NCBI RefSeq assembly: GCF_037975245.1
Contig: NC_092578.1
Location: 18,947,321-19,011,320 of the forward strand
Direction: 5' to 3'
DNA: 64,000 nucleotides
DNA from: Apostichopus japonicus
Lineage: Eukaryota > Echinodermata > Holothuroidea > Aspidochirotida > Stichopodidae
Under the pieces are notes generated by a model, which ran no database searches, was not told where the DNA came from, and worked only from the letters and a program-made list of their open reading frames with translations. The translations under genes and the position numbers were made by a program. Each line of letters opens with the position of its first letter. The first letter of the stretch is position 1. Shown here in pieces: positions 35,901 through 48,154 of this stretch.

Positions 35901-38900
35901 ATGACTTGACTCGGTCAACACTTGACTTAAAGGTTTCAGCTCTCTGTGTATTGGCCTTTCTTCTCCGGTGAAGGGCGAAGAGATAAGAGTGCTGTCCATG
36001 CCTGCATAGATATCTGGCGCACGAGACCTCGACGACGTCCCTTTCTCTACGGCCTTGTTGTGTGGCTGTCTCGATTTTCGTCTCGTCTTCGGGTTGCAAT
36101 CTTGAATCTGTTCATCTTCCTTCTCCAATTCCTGGCTCTCTTGACCTGAACATTCCATGTTTCCCACACCCTCTTCAAGACTTTTCACACCGGCCGGAGA
36201 AGAGTAATTCTCTCCCGGTTCGCTCTTCTCACTCTCCGTGGACAAATTCTGTACGAATTCCGACTTGCTCTTCTGATTCTGATGCGGGGACGCAGGTTTT
36301 GTGAAACTCTCTCCGACAGATAGATCGAAGACCGAGGATTCCGAAGTGGTACCACTTTTCTTTGGCGCTACTTTCTTACCGGTCAACTTTTTTGGAATCT
36401 TCCTGGATGCTCTGCCTCCTTTTGAAGACTTCTTTTTGATACTGACCTTCCTCTTTTGCTTCTCCTCCTTCACTGATGGTGACTGTGTCCCCGACTTTTT
36501 GTAGTCATCATCTGTAATGATGACATCATCTTTCTCCGGTTTGCTCGCAACCATCATTTCTTCGTTGGAATGTAAGTATCCCTCATCCTGATGTGTCAGT
36601 TCCATTTCCGTTTCTTTATAATCTGTTTTCTCTAAACACACTTCCCCAGCTAAGTCTTTGCCCTCTCTTGCTAGCGAAGGGGATGAACCTTGAAGATACG
36701 GGGAAGTTTCTGGTACCACTGGAGGAGGACTCTGTTGTCCCTCTTTGTCTTCGTCACAAGTAGGAGATGAGAGGCTGGGCGACGCATTCCCGGTTTCCTC
36801 TACCGTGTCACATCGGTTTGTGGTATCTGTCACAATTGCTTGTCTCATTTCATTGACATCAAGGTAGAAGGTCCCCCTGGAACGTCTATTTGAAACAGTG
36901 GACTGTCTCTTAAGTTCTTCTCCAGAGACACTAAGGCGATTCGGTGTTGTGTCTGTTAGGGTTTAAGAGAAAAGAAGATTAAACACTTTCCTAGTAGTGA
37001 GCAACTGTAATGTAGGAAAAATGAACTTTAGAATCTTTTGGCATATCATGTCAAAGAGTCAACAAATATCAGGAACCCAATGTCAAAGCGAATGACTTTA
37101 TTAAACCAAACAAATTGATTCATCTTGCATTTTGTAACAACATTGCCATTGATAATCTTCGCACTTTCTAATCATTTGTTTTTCAAGCTTGTAAATTTTG
37201 TATTAAAAACATTTACTTCATACAGTCATACCACATGATCACAGAGAATAAATATACTCAGCATATGACTGACAGGAAAATCAGCTACAGTATTAAACAA
37301 TCATTATTTACCTTGATGATCATGCAGGCCAGCAGTATCGTTGTTCAAATTGCTGGAATCTTTTGCTCTCTCATCTTGTTTATCATTTACTTCTGGCGTT
37401 GTCTCCCTGGAGTTATTTACACACCCTTTTTTGTAATAAATGTTGGCCCTGAAATTATAAAAAAAATAGAGAAATTCATCTGAGAGACTCTGATTCTCCA
37501 CTTTCGGTGTTTACTAACTAATGGATACATGAGTTGGTTGCATACTGGTCAGTGGGAATTCATTGTCATCGAGAAAATCCATTGTGAAACAAAACGAAAA
37601 GAGATTGCAATAAAAAATAAGGAAACATAGATGGAAAAAGAAAGAAGCAAAGAAGGGTTCAAAAATAAGAAAAGAAAACATCAGCAAGGTTACTTCTTCT
37701 TTCTTTCATTGTAAAGTACCCGTTTTTATTTGGGGATCAATAGCAGGAGATCGTCTGTACTAGCAAAAAGTGTTTGCCGGAAATTTCAGTAAAGTTATCC
37801 AACCCTGACTCCAGACAGAGTCTACCTGAAGAATAAATTAAGTACCTGGACATTGCTTCTGAATCCTCCATGGGAACTGACAAAGTATCCCTAAAATTAT
37901 CCTCTGAAAGAGAACCTTTAGGCACAAAGAAGCTGGAGCCTTTAGACAGTGATGGTGTATTGCATATCCCAGCTGCTTTATCTATCAATGTCACCGTGTT
38001 CATGAGATACTTCCCGGTTACGTCATTCAATAACTTCTTTACCTCGTAAATTCGTTTCTGTGCAGAAGAGAGGGGGGAAAAATGTCAAATTCTGCTCTAG
38101 TGGGGAATATGTATATTATCAAATTTAGCTTAACAACTGAATTTGGAATAAACATGGAAGCATATTCATAATTTCATGATGGCACAATTGAAGAAAAGTG
38201 GTCAATGAACCCAGAGTGCTGTTCTTCATAAAAGTTGAAACGTCTCATAAGACGTTTTGCTTTTCCTCTTACCCGTTGTTTAGATTCTGATTCCTGAAAA
38301 TGAGTAATTAGGTCCATCAGACTTATTCCTTCAAGTTTTAATTCCTGAATGGTTCGATAACTCTGTCGTAGCTCGTGCTGAGAAGTTTCAAGAGCGCACT
38401 GAAGTTCAAAGATGGTGTCCTTATCTTGGCGACTCTCACAGCGGGCTTCCTCCAGTGCCTTGGCCAATGCACGGTTGTTGGCCCTTAAACTTATCTTAAG
38501 TTGTAAGGAAGCATTTGTAACTGATGAAGATTTGAAGAAAACAATTTGTCAGTTAAACATCCCACTTGCCAGTAGCTGCCTAAAAACCTTCTGTCTACTC
38601 TCACTACAACAAATTCTCTCTTTCCAGCTGTAACTACTGTATAAACAAGGTAATGGCATTTTGGTACCAAAAAAAAAAACATGGATTAATTCATCAAAGG
38701 CAGCTCAAAAAGCTAACTACTGTAAAGCAACAGATTAAAGAGCATGCATTTACTTACTGTTTGCTCTTCGTGATCGACTGAGGTCTGCTCTCTTTTGTCT
38801 CTTTTCTCTCATCCTTTCTTGTATGTCCCTCATGACCACATCATTTTCGTCATATGCAACTGGTGGAATTCTTTGTCTGCCAACTTTCTTGGGACTGCCA

Positions 38901-40241
38901 TCTGTCTTTGTTAACGGAGTATCCAGCTCCATCTATCAACAATGTCAGACAAGTATATCACAGGTCTGTTAGATTTGTGTATATTGGATTTGGGGTTTGT
39001 AATTTTTCCAAATAAAGCTTAAAAAGCCAAACATGCTAATCCCTAAGCTACTACTAGAACTACTAGTAATCTGCTCAAAGCATTACAGTACTCATAGCAC
39101 ACGACATGGGAACCAATGATGTGGCTACTTCAGTTAAACTGGGAGCAACATGTACTCTTAACTTGGGGCCTTTTTGCAATGAGGGGTGGATAAAGCCCTC
39201 CGCCCCCCCCCCTCCCTAAGAAAATCCAAGTAGCCTAGTAAGCAGTAGAAATCTCTCTTTAATACCAGGATTAATTAGTTCATGGGGTCAATGAGGTTGC
39301 TTTAAAGCTAATGTTACGCTGTAAGTAACTGATACATAACAATTAACAAACTTCAATAAACACTGGGGGCAACATGTAGGATGGTGACTTCGAAGTTCGG
39401 CCACTTAAGACTTAAAACACCCCAAAACTAAATCTTCTGGTCTAAATCACCAGAAAATATACTTCATATGGTGGGAGAATTGTGTTTTAGTACGATACAC
39501 GGCCAAACTTTCTTTCCTGCAAACTGTTTTCACGTTGTTTTCCAAGAAAATTCTTCGTGATTGTGGAACTGGTATTTCTTGCTAGAGTATTGCGAAGTTC
39601 GGACACGCAACCCACAGTGTGGCGCTGGTGATAAAATTGGTGGCGCAGTTGCTTTTTCAGTAATTATAACAGACTTCATAGATCTTCGTCATTTTATTGA
39701 CAAATATGTAAGTAATTTCTTGCACACGGGTCATTTTGGAGAGAAAATAACTGTAGCTTCGTACTTTTTGGTGAAATTTGACTCTTCCTGTAGATTTTCA
39801 TGGTGAAATCGTGTATTTCTTAGGGTGCCCGAACTTCGCAGTATGGCGAACTTCGCAATACTGACTATACTCTTACTAGTCTTAGTCTTATTAAGTTAGG
39901 GCCATTTTTCAATATTCACAACAAAGCAATACTAGGCCTAGGCCTGTTAGATGCAATATAAAGTCATAAAATTAAGGCTTCAGAGTCTAAGTCAAATAGT
40001 ATGCTAACGTTTGGACTAAATTATAGGCTTATATAGGTTAGGCTGTTATTGTTAACGTAGCCTAGCCTAGGCTACGTCGTTAGGCTAAAAATAGTTTAGC
40101 TGAAAATGACGAAGGTTGAAATGCGAAACTAACACCAGAAAGATATATTATTTAAATAGATACCGCACTAAATCAACAATCACATGAACTTTATAAACTC
40201 ACATTCTTAGTTGAGTCGTCAGGGTAGGTTTCAGACATCAT
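32956..40241 (-). CDS. SGO1: Shugoshin (SGO1-type) centromeric cohesin protector, very long form
   Basis: Coding exons in transcript order: 40241-40203, 38932-38758, 38520-38273, 38057-37846, 37448-37312, 36952-33790, 33097-32956. All junctions keep frame, giving 1371 codons from MMSETYPDD. Residues ~50-150 have the shugoshin N-terminal plan: a basic stretch (RDIQERMREKRQKR) and then a coiled coil (ANNRALAKALEEARCES) that in the family dimerises and binds PP2A-B56. The C-terminal basic shugoshin box is joined across the last intron: KEPSLGKKLRRGDPFTD. In the family it binds phospho-H2A at centromeres. Vertebrate SGO1 is about 530-560 residues; here a single 3163-bp exon adds a K/E/S-rich, probably disordered middle. 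The protein protects centromeric cohesin from removal in mitosis and meiosis. The gene is head-to-head with the + strand gene starting at 40529. An AATAAA (plus 32808-32803) lies ~150 nt past the stop. SGO1 versus SGO2 cannot be decided firmly. Confidence 0.9.
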
Positions 40242-40528
40242 CGAAAGGGGTATACTTCCCTTGTCTTTTTTTTGTATTTAGTATTCTCACATTCAAATTA
40301 GTACCTTTAATTCTAGAGCTAAAAATGATTGGTCGTTGACGTATACGTCATTTGACCTGTGCCAATACTGTACTTGACCTTACACTGCATGGCAACGTCT
40401 ATCTCCCAACTGACGAACACCACCGAATGCAAAATCAAGATTATCGTAATTTTGATGCGGACTAAAGTTATACTATTCCGTCTGTAGCGTACTTTTAGAA
40501 AAACAATGAGAATATATTCAGTGGAGAT
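40242..40528. promoter_or_regulatory. Divergent promoter region between shugoshin and the unassigned gene
   Basis: The two start codons face away from each other across 287 bp, so both 5' UTRs and core promoters must fit here unless further non-coding first exons exist. At 40337-40350 is a perfect 14-bp palindrome TGACGTATACGTCA, two CRE-like TGACGT halves facing each other. An inverted CCAAT box (GATTGG) sits just left at about 40327-40332. A GGCAAC half of an RFX X-box lies at about 40391-40396. No TATA box is convincing. The role as a shared promoter is inferred from geometry. Confidence 0.6.
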
Positions 40529-43500
40529 ATGGAAGAGAAGATAAGAATCACCCGTTTAGTACGAAAAAGATTGTAAGGAACTAGTGATAATAGCTAGAAA
40601 CAACTGAGAAATATTTCTCGTGAAACTAGGCTAGGCCCGGTAATAGTGTTGTACAATTCTACATAGGTTAGGCATATTCACCGTATACTTGGCCTGACAA
40701 AGAACTAAGTAGAACAAATATATCCGAAGGTGAATATCTTTAGGTAGAGCTCGGTCCTAGCTTCACAACAAGAGAGAGATATATAGCCCAACATTGCTGC
40801 GCCCTATTTTCTCTCGTCTTAGTTTCAGACTTTGATCAAAGACGTTCAAGCAGATAGTCTGGATAAGGCCTAGGCCTAGCCTTATTTTGGTTATGTAAAG
40901 CTCACACTGAAAACGTTGGAATAAAAGCACATGTGATATGTTATTGGCCCAGTAGCTAGACAACTAAGGTAGATATTTTGCAAAATTTCACTCACTTGCC
41001 TTCAAAATATGCTTCAGTTAATGAACATTTGGTGTAGCAAGGAGTAGCACTAAGGTAGTTCTTGGTTTATGACATTGATGTATTTGTCTTTTTCTTCTCC
41101 AGAGAAAGATATTTCAACCAAGAAATAATTGAGAGAGAATTTGACCCATCAGGCAATGGCCTGCATGCAACAACACCATTAGTGGTAAGTCTGAACACAA
41201 TACATGTTATATTCTTCAATCAATTGGTATCTCTTCACATTAATCAGTGTATCTTTTCTCCTAATGTTCAGTATCAGTTCCTCACAGTCCTGCTTTTGGC
41301 CATTGACTATGTTTTAGATATTAACCAACCTTTCTGTTTTCATTGATCACAGGCAAATTTAGAGATAGCTTATCAGACTGCCATTGATAGGCCATTCAGA
41401 AGTGTAAGCAGGTGTAAGAAGAAGAAACATAAAAATGGTAGACATGAAGATAAGCAACCATTGAATGAATCTGTAACACAGCTTACCAAAAGAGACTCAA
41501 AACTGAAAGGGAGAATGCAACCACAGGACATAGAGAGGCTTTCAAGAAACTCAGAATCCACACTGGTAAGTCAATGGCATACTGACTTATAATTGACGAA
41601 TGATTTAGGCAGAATTTTAGTCTTGATATGTCATACTCATAGTCTATCCATAAAAAGGAAAACAATTAATTGCTTCTAAAATTTCTATAGCTATTGACAT
41701 CTTTGAGACATCCGTCTTTAAAATATGTTAGAATATCTGGAAATGATCCTTTAGAGCTTAATTCATGGTAAAATTGGCTCCTCAATGCAGGCTTAAATGT
41801 TTAAGCTGTGTTAATTCATTCTTATATCAACTGTAATAATATCATCAAAACAAGTAACTTGAGCAGAATATTTGGTGTGCTATTTGCAAACTGCTTTAAT
41901 CCTGCAATTCTTTTTACTTTTTACAGAATGACTTATCCATCAAAGAGCTCATTGATGTTCATCGATTTAGATGTCAAGGAGTTCCCTTTGAGCATTTAAA
42001 AATTGTGAGTGAAGACTATCTTCTTATGGTTTGAATCAATGCGAATGTCTTACATACATTAGCAGTGGAAGTATTTTCGCTTAAAAACATTTCTGTTTTA
42101 GTTTCCTGCCGTGTTTTGATTAATCTAGGAAGGAGGTCTTTAACGAGCTGCCAAAACTTCCATGTTGGACTGTTTCACCTGTACAATTCATACCCATTAG
42201 GTCTCATGCAAAGACTTGGCCCCTTGTTTCTATTTCCCTGAGCTGTTTTATGGTCTGACCTTCAGCAAATGGTTCATGAAACCAATTTGCAGTCATCTGT
42301 GCTTTGGGTTTATTAGAAGAGCTTTTCTCCTACTTTGACAATGTTGAAGATTCTTTACTCTTTACTTGCTGTTAAGTGTGAACGTTGTAAAACTATTTGT
42401 TTTCAACGCATTTGTTCTTCAGCATATTTGTTCATTTGTACATTATTACACAGTACGTGATTGTAACCAATGGCTTGCATCTGAACTACTGTTAGATTCA
42501 TTTTCTCTCGGTCAGCATTTCTGCAATATAATATATCATATGAATATGAATCACAATGAAGTGTAGTTCATTGTTTTGAATTTCACAAAAAATTTCTTTC
42601 AATTTTATAGGGTAAGGTTCCTCATGTCTCCCACCACGTCCGTGCATATCTCAATGCAGGAGAGGCATTGCGATATTCAGCGGAAAGAGATGGGCGTAAA
42701 TTAGCACAAGAGTACAAAGCCAAATGCAGGGATTTAAAGAGGAAGAAATTACAGAATGGGTATGTTTTCTTTAATTGACACTCAGTGATATGAGCTAGTA
42801 TTGCTGTTAGAAAAGTAGTTAGTTTCTTCTCCAACATGACTTCCCCCACCATCTTCAAACTTTCGTAAACAGAACTGCATTATAAGATTATTTTTGAGAA
42901 ATTTAAACATATGTTTTAAGTCTCGGGATTAGTTGTCACTTTATTAATATCAAGTCTTAACCTGGACCTACCACACTTTCATAGCTCAGATGTACCTAAC
43001 CTAATTTGCATATTAGAATCTGGGTTAATTGCTTTTGACATAATTGCCTGTTAATTGTACCTATATGAAGACAAACTTCAAATACTTCGTACAAAGCGAG
43101 AAAGTTGGGTTAAAAAAACAGATTCTTCAGCGTTATTTAAGGCACTGGTAATCCTTCAGAATTATTAGGTATTTGTAAGGCACTTAACAGTTTTTACACA
43201 GAATGCACAGCATGTCAGATACATAAGATAGGAATTAAAGCTTAATGCTTCTCTTTAATGTTTGTTACACTAGGGATGGGGAAATTCTTTCTGAATCTAT
43301 TCTCAAATTTCTTTTTGCATTGATCACTTGATATTAAGGAATCACAGAGGAACAAGATCTGAAATATATTCCCCACAGTCAACCTTGATCGACTTTCGCC
43401 ACTTACCGATAACGACAGAGACAGCCGATGGACCAGGTAACTGTTTGCTCTAAAACTGACAAAAGATTTAAAGCTCAGTATTAAGTGTGCATATTTTCAC

Positions 43501-45069
43501 AAAGTAATAATTTTGAAAAGGTAAGCTGGTTTTATTGTCTTAATGAGAAAATTAATGAAAGTTTTAACATAAGAATTCTGCCCATTTAGTGAATTGTTGA
43601 ATAATATAACCTGACGGAAGTTCACAGACACATTTCAGATAGCTGATAGGGTGAAGGATTGTGGTGCCTATATGCTATTAAAATATTTATAACCTGCAGT
43701 ACTGCATTATCTTAATAGCTGCTTTGAGTTTGGTCGACAACTTTTGCAAATCCTAAAATGTCTTACTCAAGTGAAAAATTGCAATTAATCATGCAACTCC
43801 AGACTTTTGTACAAACTTAAGCAATGATTGTATTTGACAATAGTTATTTGTCTTTTCTATCTATTCCTTATATCATCTTTCATCTCTGTTATTTTATAGT
43901 TTGGTATTTTACAAACTGTGTATTATTTGTAACTGTTTTCAATTGCAGCCTCAAACACAAGAAGCCAAAATTTGCGACATACCAGAAATATAGATATGCC
44001 AAAATCACCAGCATCTTCCACAGATGAATCAACTGCCACGCACTCAGCAGGTGACGATGAATTGCAAAATGCCAGTGTCAGGAAGTTTTATGTTCGAACG
44101 GAGAGTGGAACACTTCCAGGCGACCTAACCGCACCTTCAAAGGATGTCCTAGTCTCTTCTGCGACTGAGCCAGACCCAAGTAATCATACATTGGCAAGAT
44201 TGGTGATTGGAAGTCAAACTGACAGTGTCAATGGAACCAATTTGGTAAGTGAGAATGGAAATGAGGAACAGCACAAGAGGAACAATCAGGAAGTAGGTGA
44301 AGATGAAGTTATAAATGTGATAGTCATTGAAGACAATAATGCTCAATTGAAAGTCCATTCAGGTTCACAATTTCAAAGAGAGGATAAAGACATTGCTCAC
44401 AACTTTGATGATAGGGACGGCCATCAACCAACTGAAAGTGATGCCACAAGGTCAGAATCAGAGAAGGATTTTAGTTTAAGAGACTCTGAGAGTTTGGGAG
44501 TTGCTTCTAGACAGAGTAGCAGATTATCTCCAGAATCCACCTCGGAAAGGGGAGGAAGGAGAAGAAACAGACCCAAAACTGCTCGTCACGAGAGGAGTAG
44601 GATGGATAACGATAATAGGTCGAGTCATTCACAGGAGAGGGAAGAAAGAACACTGCAGAATCAATCGGATGGTGCATTGCCAAACGAACAGGAAGAAATG
44701 ATCACAGTGGACAACGTCGATGGGCGAGTTCCATCCTCTCTCGACAAAGTCTCTGACGATGTTGACCTGAGGTCAGAAGGATCACATGACTCCATCGGAG
44801 ATGCTTCCAGCCTCATCGACGAGCCAAGTATTAAAAGCTTATCGTTGCAAGATACGTTCAGCGGAAGTTACAGTTTGGACTTTGAAGAAGAGGATGAGAG
44901 TTCGGCATTTGATACTGTAAGCTATCACAGTAGAACTAGAAGCAAGAATGGCTTCATCAGTGTTCCAAACGAAATAGTGCCGAGTAACAGCAGGAACTCT
45001 GGGTCTAGAAATAGTGACGTAACAACAGAAGAGTACATAAGAACAGAAAGTGTGGTGTCTCTGAGGTAG
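40529..45069 (+). CDS. Unassigned protein, divergent partner of shugoshin (seven exons)
   Basis: Exons 40529-40572, 41103-41184, 41353-41565, 41927-42004, 42611-42759, 43339-43436 and 43949-45069 have AG/GT borders and join in frame to 594 codons, from MEEKIRITRLVRKR to ESVVSLR. I do not recognise the family. Residues 1-65 are mixed and probably folded. A basic K-rich stretch follows (CKKKKHKNGRHEDK). Residues ~140-210 look like the conserved core, with KELIDVHRFRCQGVPFEHLK and HHVRAYLNAGEALRYSAERD, then a K/R-rich helix. The last exon (373 codons with the stop) is S/E/D/R-rich and probably disordered. Near its end SYSLDFEEEDES resembles the short acidic aromatic motifs found in several centrosomal and ciliary proteins; this is a weak similarity. 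No signal peptide or membrane segment is seen. The start lies 287 bp from the shugoshin start on the other strand, so the two probably share regulation. The 3' end converges on BBS5. Confidence 0.82.
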
Positions 45070-45284
45070 CACATAAGGTAAAACATCAAGTTTAATAGTG
45101 AATCACTAATTGGTCGTTTGCTCTGCAATGATTATCACACTTCTGGCATTATTTTACCGAGGAGGATGGTCTTCTTTCAAAGGTTGTACGACTATGGAAG
45201 ACAATTATTCAACTTCCTCAGTGAGTAGAGAACCTGTGAAAGCATTTTAGATAGGAATTTGTTTCAAATCTTGCATCTGTAGAA

Positions 45285-45680
45285 GTGTGTAGAAATACCA
45301 CATTGAGTACAAGAAGCCTATTTTTTTTTGTGGAGGTCAAACGGTCATTTAGGGTCACCAGGGGTCAAATTGTGAAAACCTTGTAAACATGGTATCTTAA
45401 GATGGGAAGCATGGGCAGACTTCATAGTTAGTGTGGAAGTACCACTTTGAGTACAAGTAGTCTATTGTTTCTGGTGGAGGTCAAAGGTTATTTGGGGTCA
45501 CCAGGGGTCAATTTGTGAAAACCTTGTAAACACGATATTTCAATAATGGAAGCTTGGGCCAACCTCTAATTTAGTATGTAGAAGTACCATTGAGTTAAAG
45601 AAGCCTATTCTTTTTGGTGGAGGTCAATGGTCATTTGGGGTCATCAGAGGTCAAATTGTGAAAACCTTGTAAGCATGTAC
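45285..45680. repeat. Three-copy ~142-bp tandem repeat rich in AGGTCA half-sites
   Basis: Units begin near 45285, 45428 and 45572. Each holds GGAGGTCAA(A/T/AC)GGT, GGGTCACCAGGGGTCAA (or CATCAGAGG) and GTGAAAACCTTGTAA. Diverged single copies sit in POU6 intron 3. It lies directly downstream of the unassigned gene's stop codon and may fall within its 3' UTR. Confidence 0.85.
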
Positions 45681-45689
45681 ACCCTCACT

Positions 45690-47950
45690 ATACATTATAT
45701 CAGATTCATAAGGAAAACTGCTCATGTTACATCATCGAAACTACAATGCATTTTAGCATTCTGGTTGATATTTCTGCCCATTTTCTGTCAAAGTTAAGAT
45801 GTTACCATCTTCAGACCACAGTGATGAGACTGATTTAGATAAGACAAAAGACTGATTAGACAATTAGTGCAATTTTATGTTTCACAGAAATGATATTCAG
45901 TAATTCCTTCTCTTGTGTTTCAAAGTCGTATGCAGTTTATACTACTAGGGTATTTTTCTATATAGTTAGATTTTGCTAATTTGGTCACAGTTATTGTTTG
46001 AGTTCACTGTCAGTCCTTAAGCATGAGGCTGTATCATGAAAATTATTAAATCATCTATAACCATTACACAAATAATGAAAAGGTAACTTTTGCCATTTTT
46101 TTCTCTCTCTCATTTCATATTTAGTAACTTTATTTAACATAATATAACAGCTGTACATGATAATCAACAGAGCACAGTGAGCTTGTTAAGGCATTCATGA
46201 TTTATATATACTTGTTATCCTTTATTTTATTATTTCTAAACCAGAGAAACAACAATCACGAACTACTTTGGAATTCTTTCTTGAACTGGGAAACTTGCTT
46301 AGAAGTTGTCAGTTGCCATGAACTATTGCAGAATGTACTTGAATTGATCACAGCTCAGATGTAAACCAAAGCATTCCAAAGTTTCTGAGAAAACCAGAAA
46401 CAATTAGATGCAAGATACTTATTTTCTACCAATCACACTATTTCACTTTGTAGCATCTTTCAGTGAAGTTCAAGACATCCTGTTAGTAGCATATTACTTA
46501 CTGAGCTGTGAATACCATATAAGCACTAGAGCCTTTATTCATGAGACATGAACTCAGCAGTTCCTGATAAAACCCACAGCATGCATCTTGAAAGTGATTA
46601 CAACAGCTTTCTAGTTCTGGAAAGTAAAACTTCTACTTGTTTGAAGTATGAACATTAATGACACAGGAGTATACCCAATAATAAAACTATGTGCTAAGCA
46701 AAATTTATGTTAGTTGCACAGTTCGGTCAAAGTTAAAACATCACTTGACAACAACTGACAACAACTTGAGAGTATTATTTGTCAGCAAAACAATATACTA
46801 GCATTTGTAGGCCTACTCTGAGACGGCTATGAACCATGGACATATGCTTCTAGAGCCTTCCTACCAAACAATGTTTTTGTGCTGGGTGGGTATAAGTAAC
46901 TGCACAAATTTTTGAAGTAAGCATCTTATTTTTACAGCATTCTTAGATAATATCAAGTCCCCAAATGACTTGTTTTTAGTTGTGTTACAAAATAGATTGC
47001 TTTGAGAATTAGGATCTAGGAGACCAAAATTGTTTGATTTGATCCAATGTTTAACTATGTGAAATCTCTATATTCACTGTGTTGATCAACATGTAACATA
47101 CAGAGCCGTTTACAAAACAAACGTCTACCATTAATTCAAGGTGATGAAAGTTAACCATCTGCAATTATACAAACACTACAAAAAGAATAACAAAAGAATT
47201 GAACTATAAGTAAAATCCATATGAGAGTGTTTTATCAAGGTGCACAGGGTCACATCATATAAAGTATACTGAATAAAGTAACCCAAACTTTCTTTTCAAG
47301 TCTTCCCTTCCAATTCCTTCATGCAAACTGACAATTATGGAAAGCATCAAGCCTTTTAGCTGCCAATGCAATAGTTGTTAGGCAAAATTTTATAGTATAT
47401 TGTAACAAAATTCTATGCTAGAACATTGCTATAAGATGCTAGAACCATTACTGATTTTATTTCAAGTTTGATTTCTCTAAGGTTGGCCATACCAGCCATC
47501 ATATCAGACACTTCATACAAGTGAGTGTTTTGAAGATCCATTCTACAGAAATTTTGCAAGACTTAGTTGATACCCAAATTCTTTCAAAACAAGGATTATT
47601 CCAATACTAATATGAGTAATTTAATCTTTTCCCAAAGATGATAGCAGTCACTCACTTGATGATTCTTTGCTCATTTGCTGAGTGGAGGATTACTACATAT
47701 CAAAAATTGTGCATGAAACTGTTGCTATCACAAGATTTATTTAACTCAACAGCTAATCATTTTGTTACAAGTTTCCAGATTGTTTTTAATGTTTCCTTCC
47801 TCCACAGTGCAATTAAATTTTATAAAATGGTAGTCTAACGATATGGCACTGCTCCATATATGTTAGTAGAAAAACCAAAAATAAATCCTAGTTCAATACT
47901 AGTAAACCTCAATCATTTTTCTGATAATACTGTATTAACGTTAAACATAT
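45690..47950. other. AT-rich intergenic stretch between convergent genes
   Basis: No open frame or splice-site pattern worth calling. AATAAA-type signals occur (for example near 46679 and 47275 on +, and 47741-47736 on -), but I cannot tell which are used. Confidence 0.5.
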
Positions 47951-47955
47951 ATAAC

Positions 47956-48150
47956 ATTCAATAGTATTGGCATGTGTATAGGGCAACACTGGTTATCTTT
48001 CATTCAATAGAATTGGCATGTGTAGAGGGCAACACATGTTATCTTTCATTCAATAGTATTGGCATGTGCAGTAGGCATCACATTATCTTTCATTCAATAC
48101 ATTCAATAGTAGTGGCATGTGTTGAGGGCAACACAGGTTATCTTTCAATG
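47956..48150. repeat. ~50-bp minisatellite at the BBS5 3' end
   Basis: Four units of CATTCAATAGTATTGGCATG followed by TGTAGAGGGCAACAC and TTATCTTTC, with small indels. The last unit ends a few bases from the BBS5 stop codon (48157-48155), so the array would form the start of the BBS5 3' UTR. Confidence 0.88.
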
Positions 48151-48154
48151 TGCC

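Noticed and set aside
38225-38250. GAAACGTC on the + strand, as in hammerhead motifs
   Set aside because: It lies just past a shugoshin exon end and lacks a CUGANGA core and stems around it.
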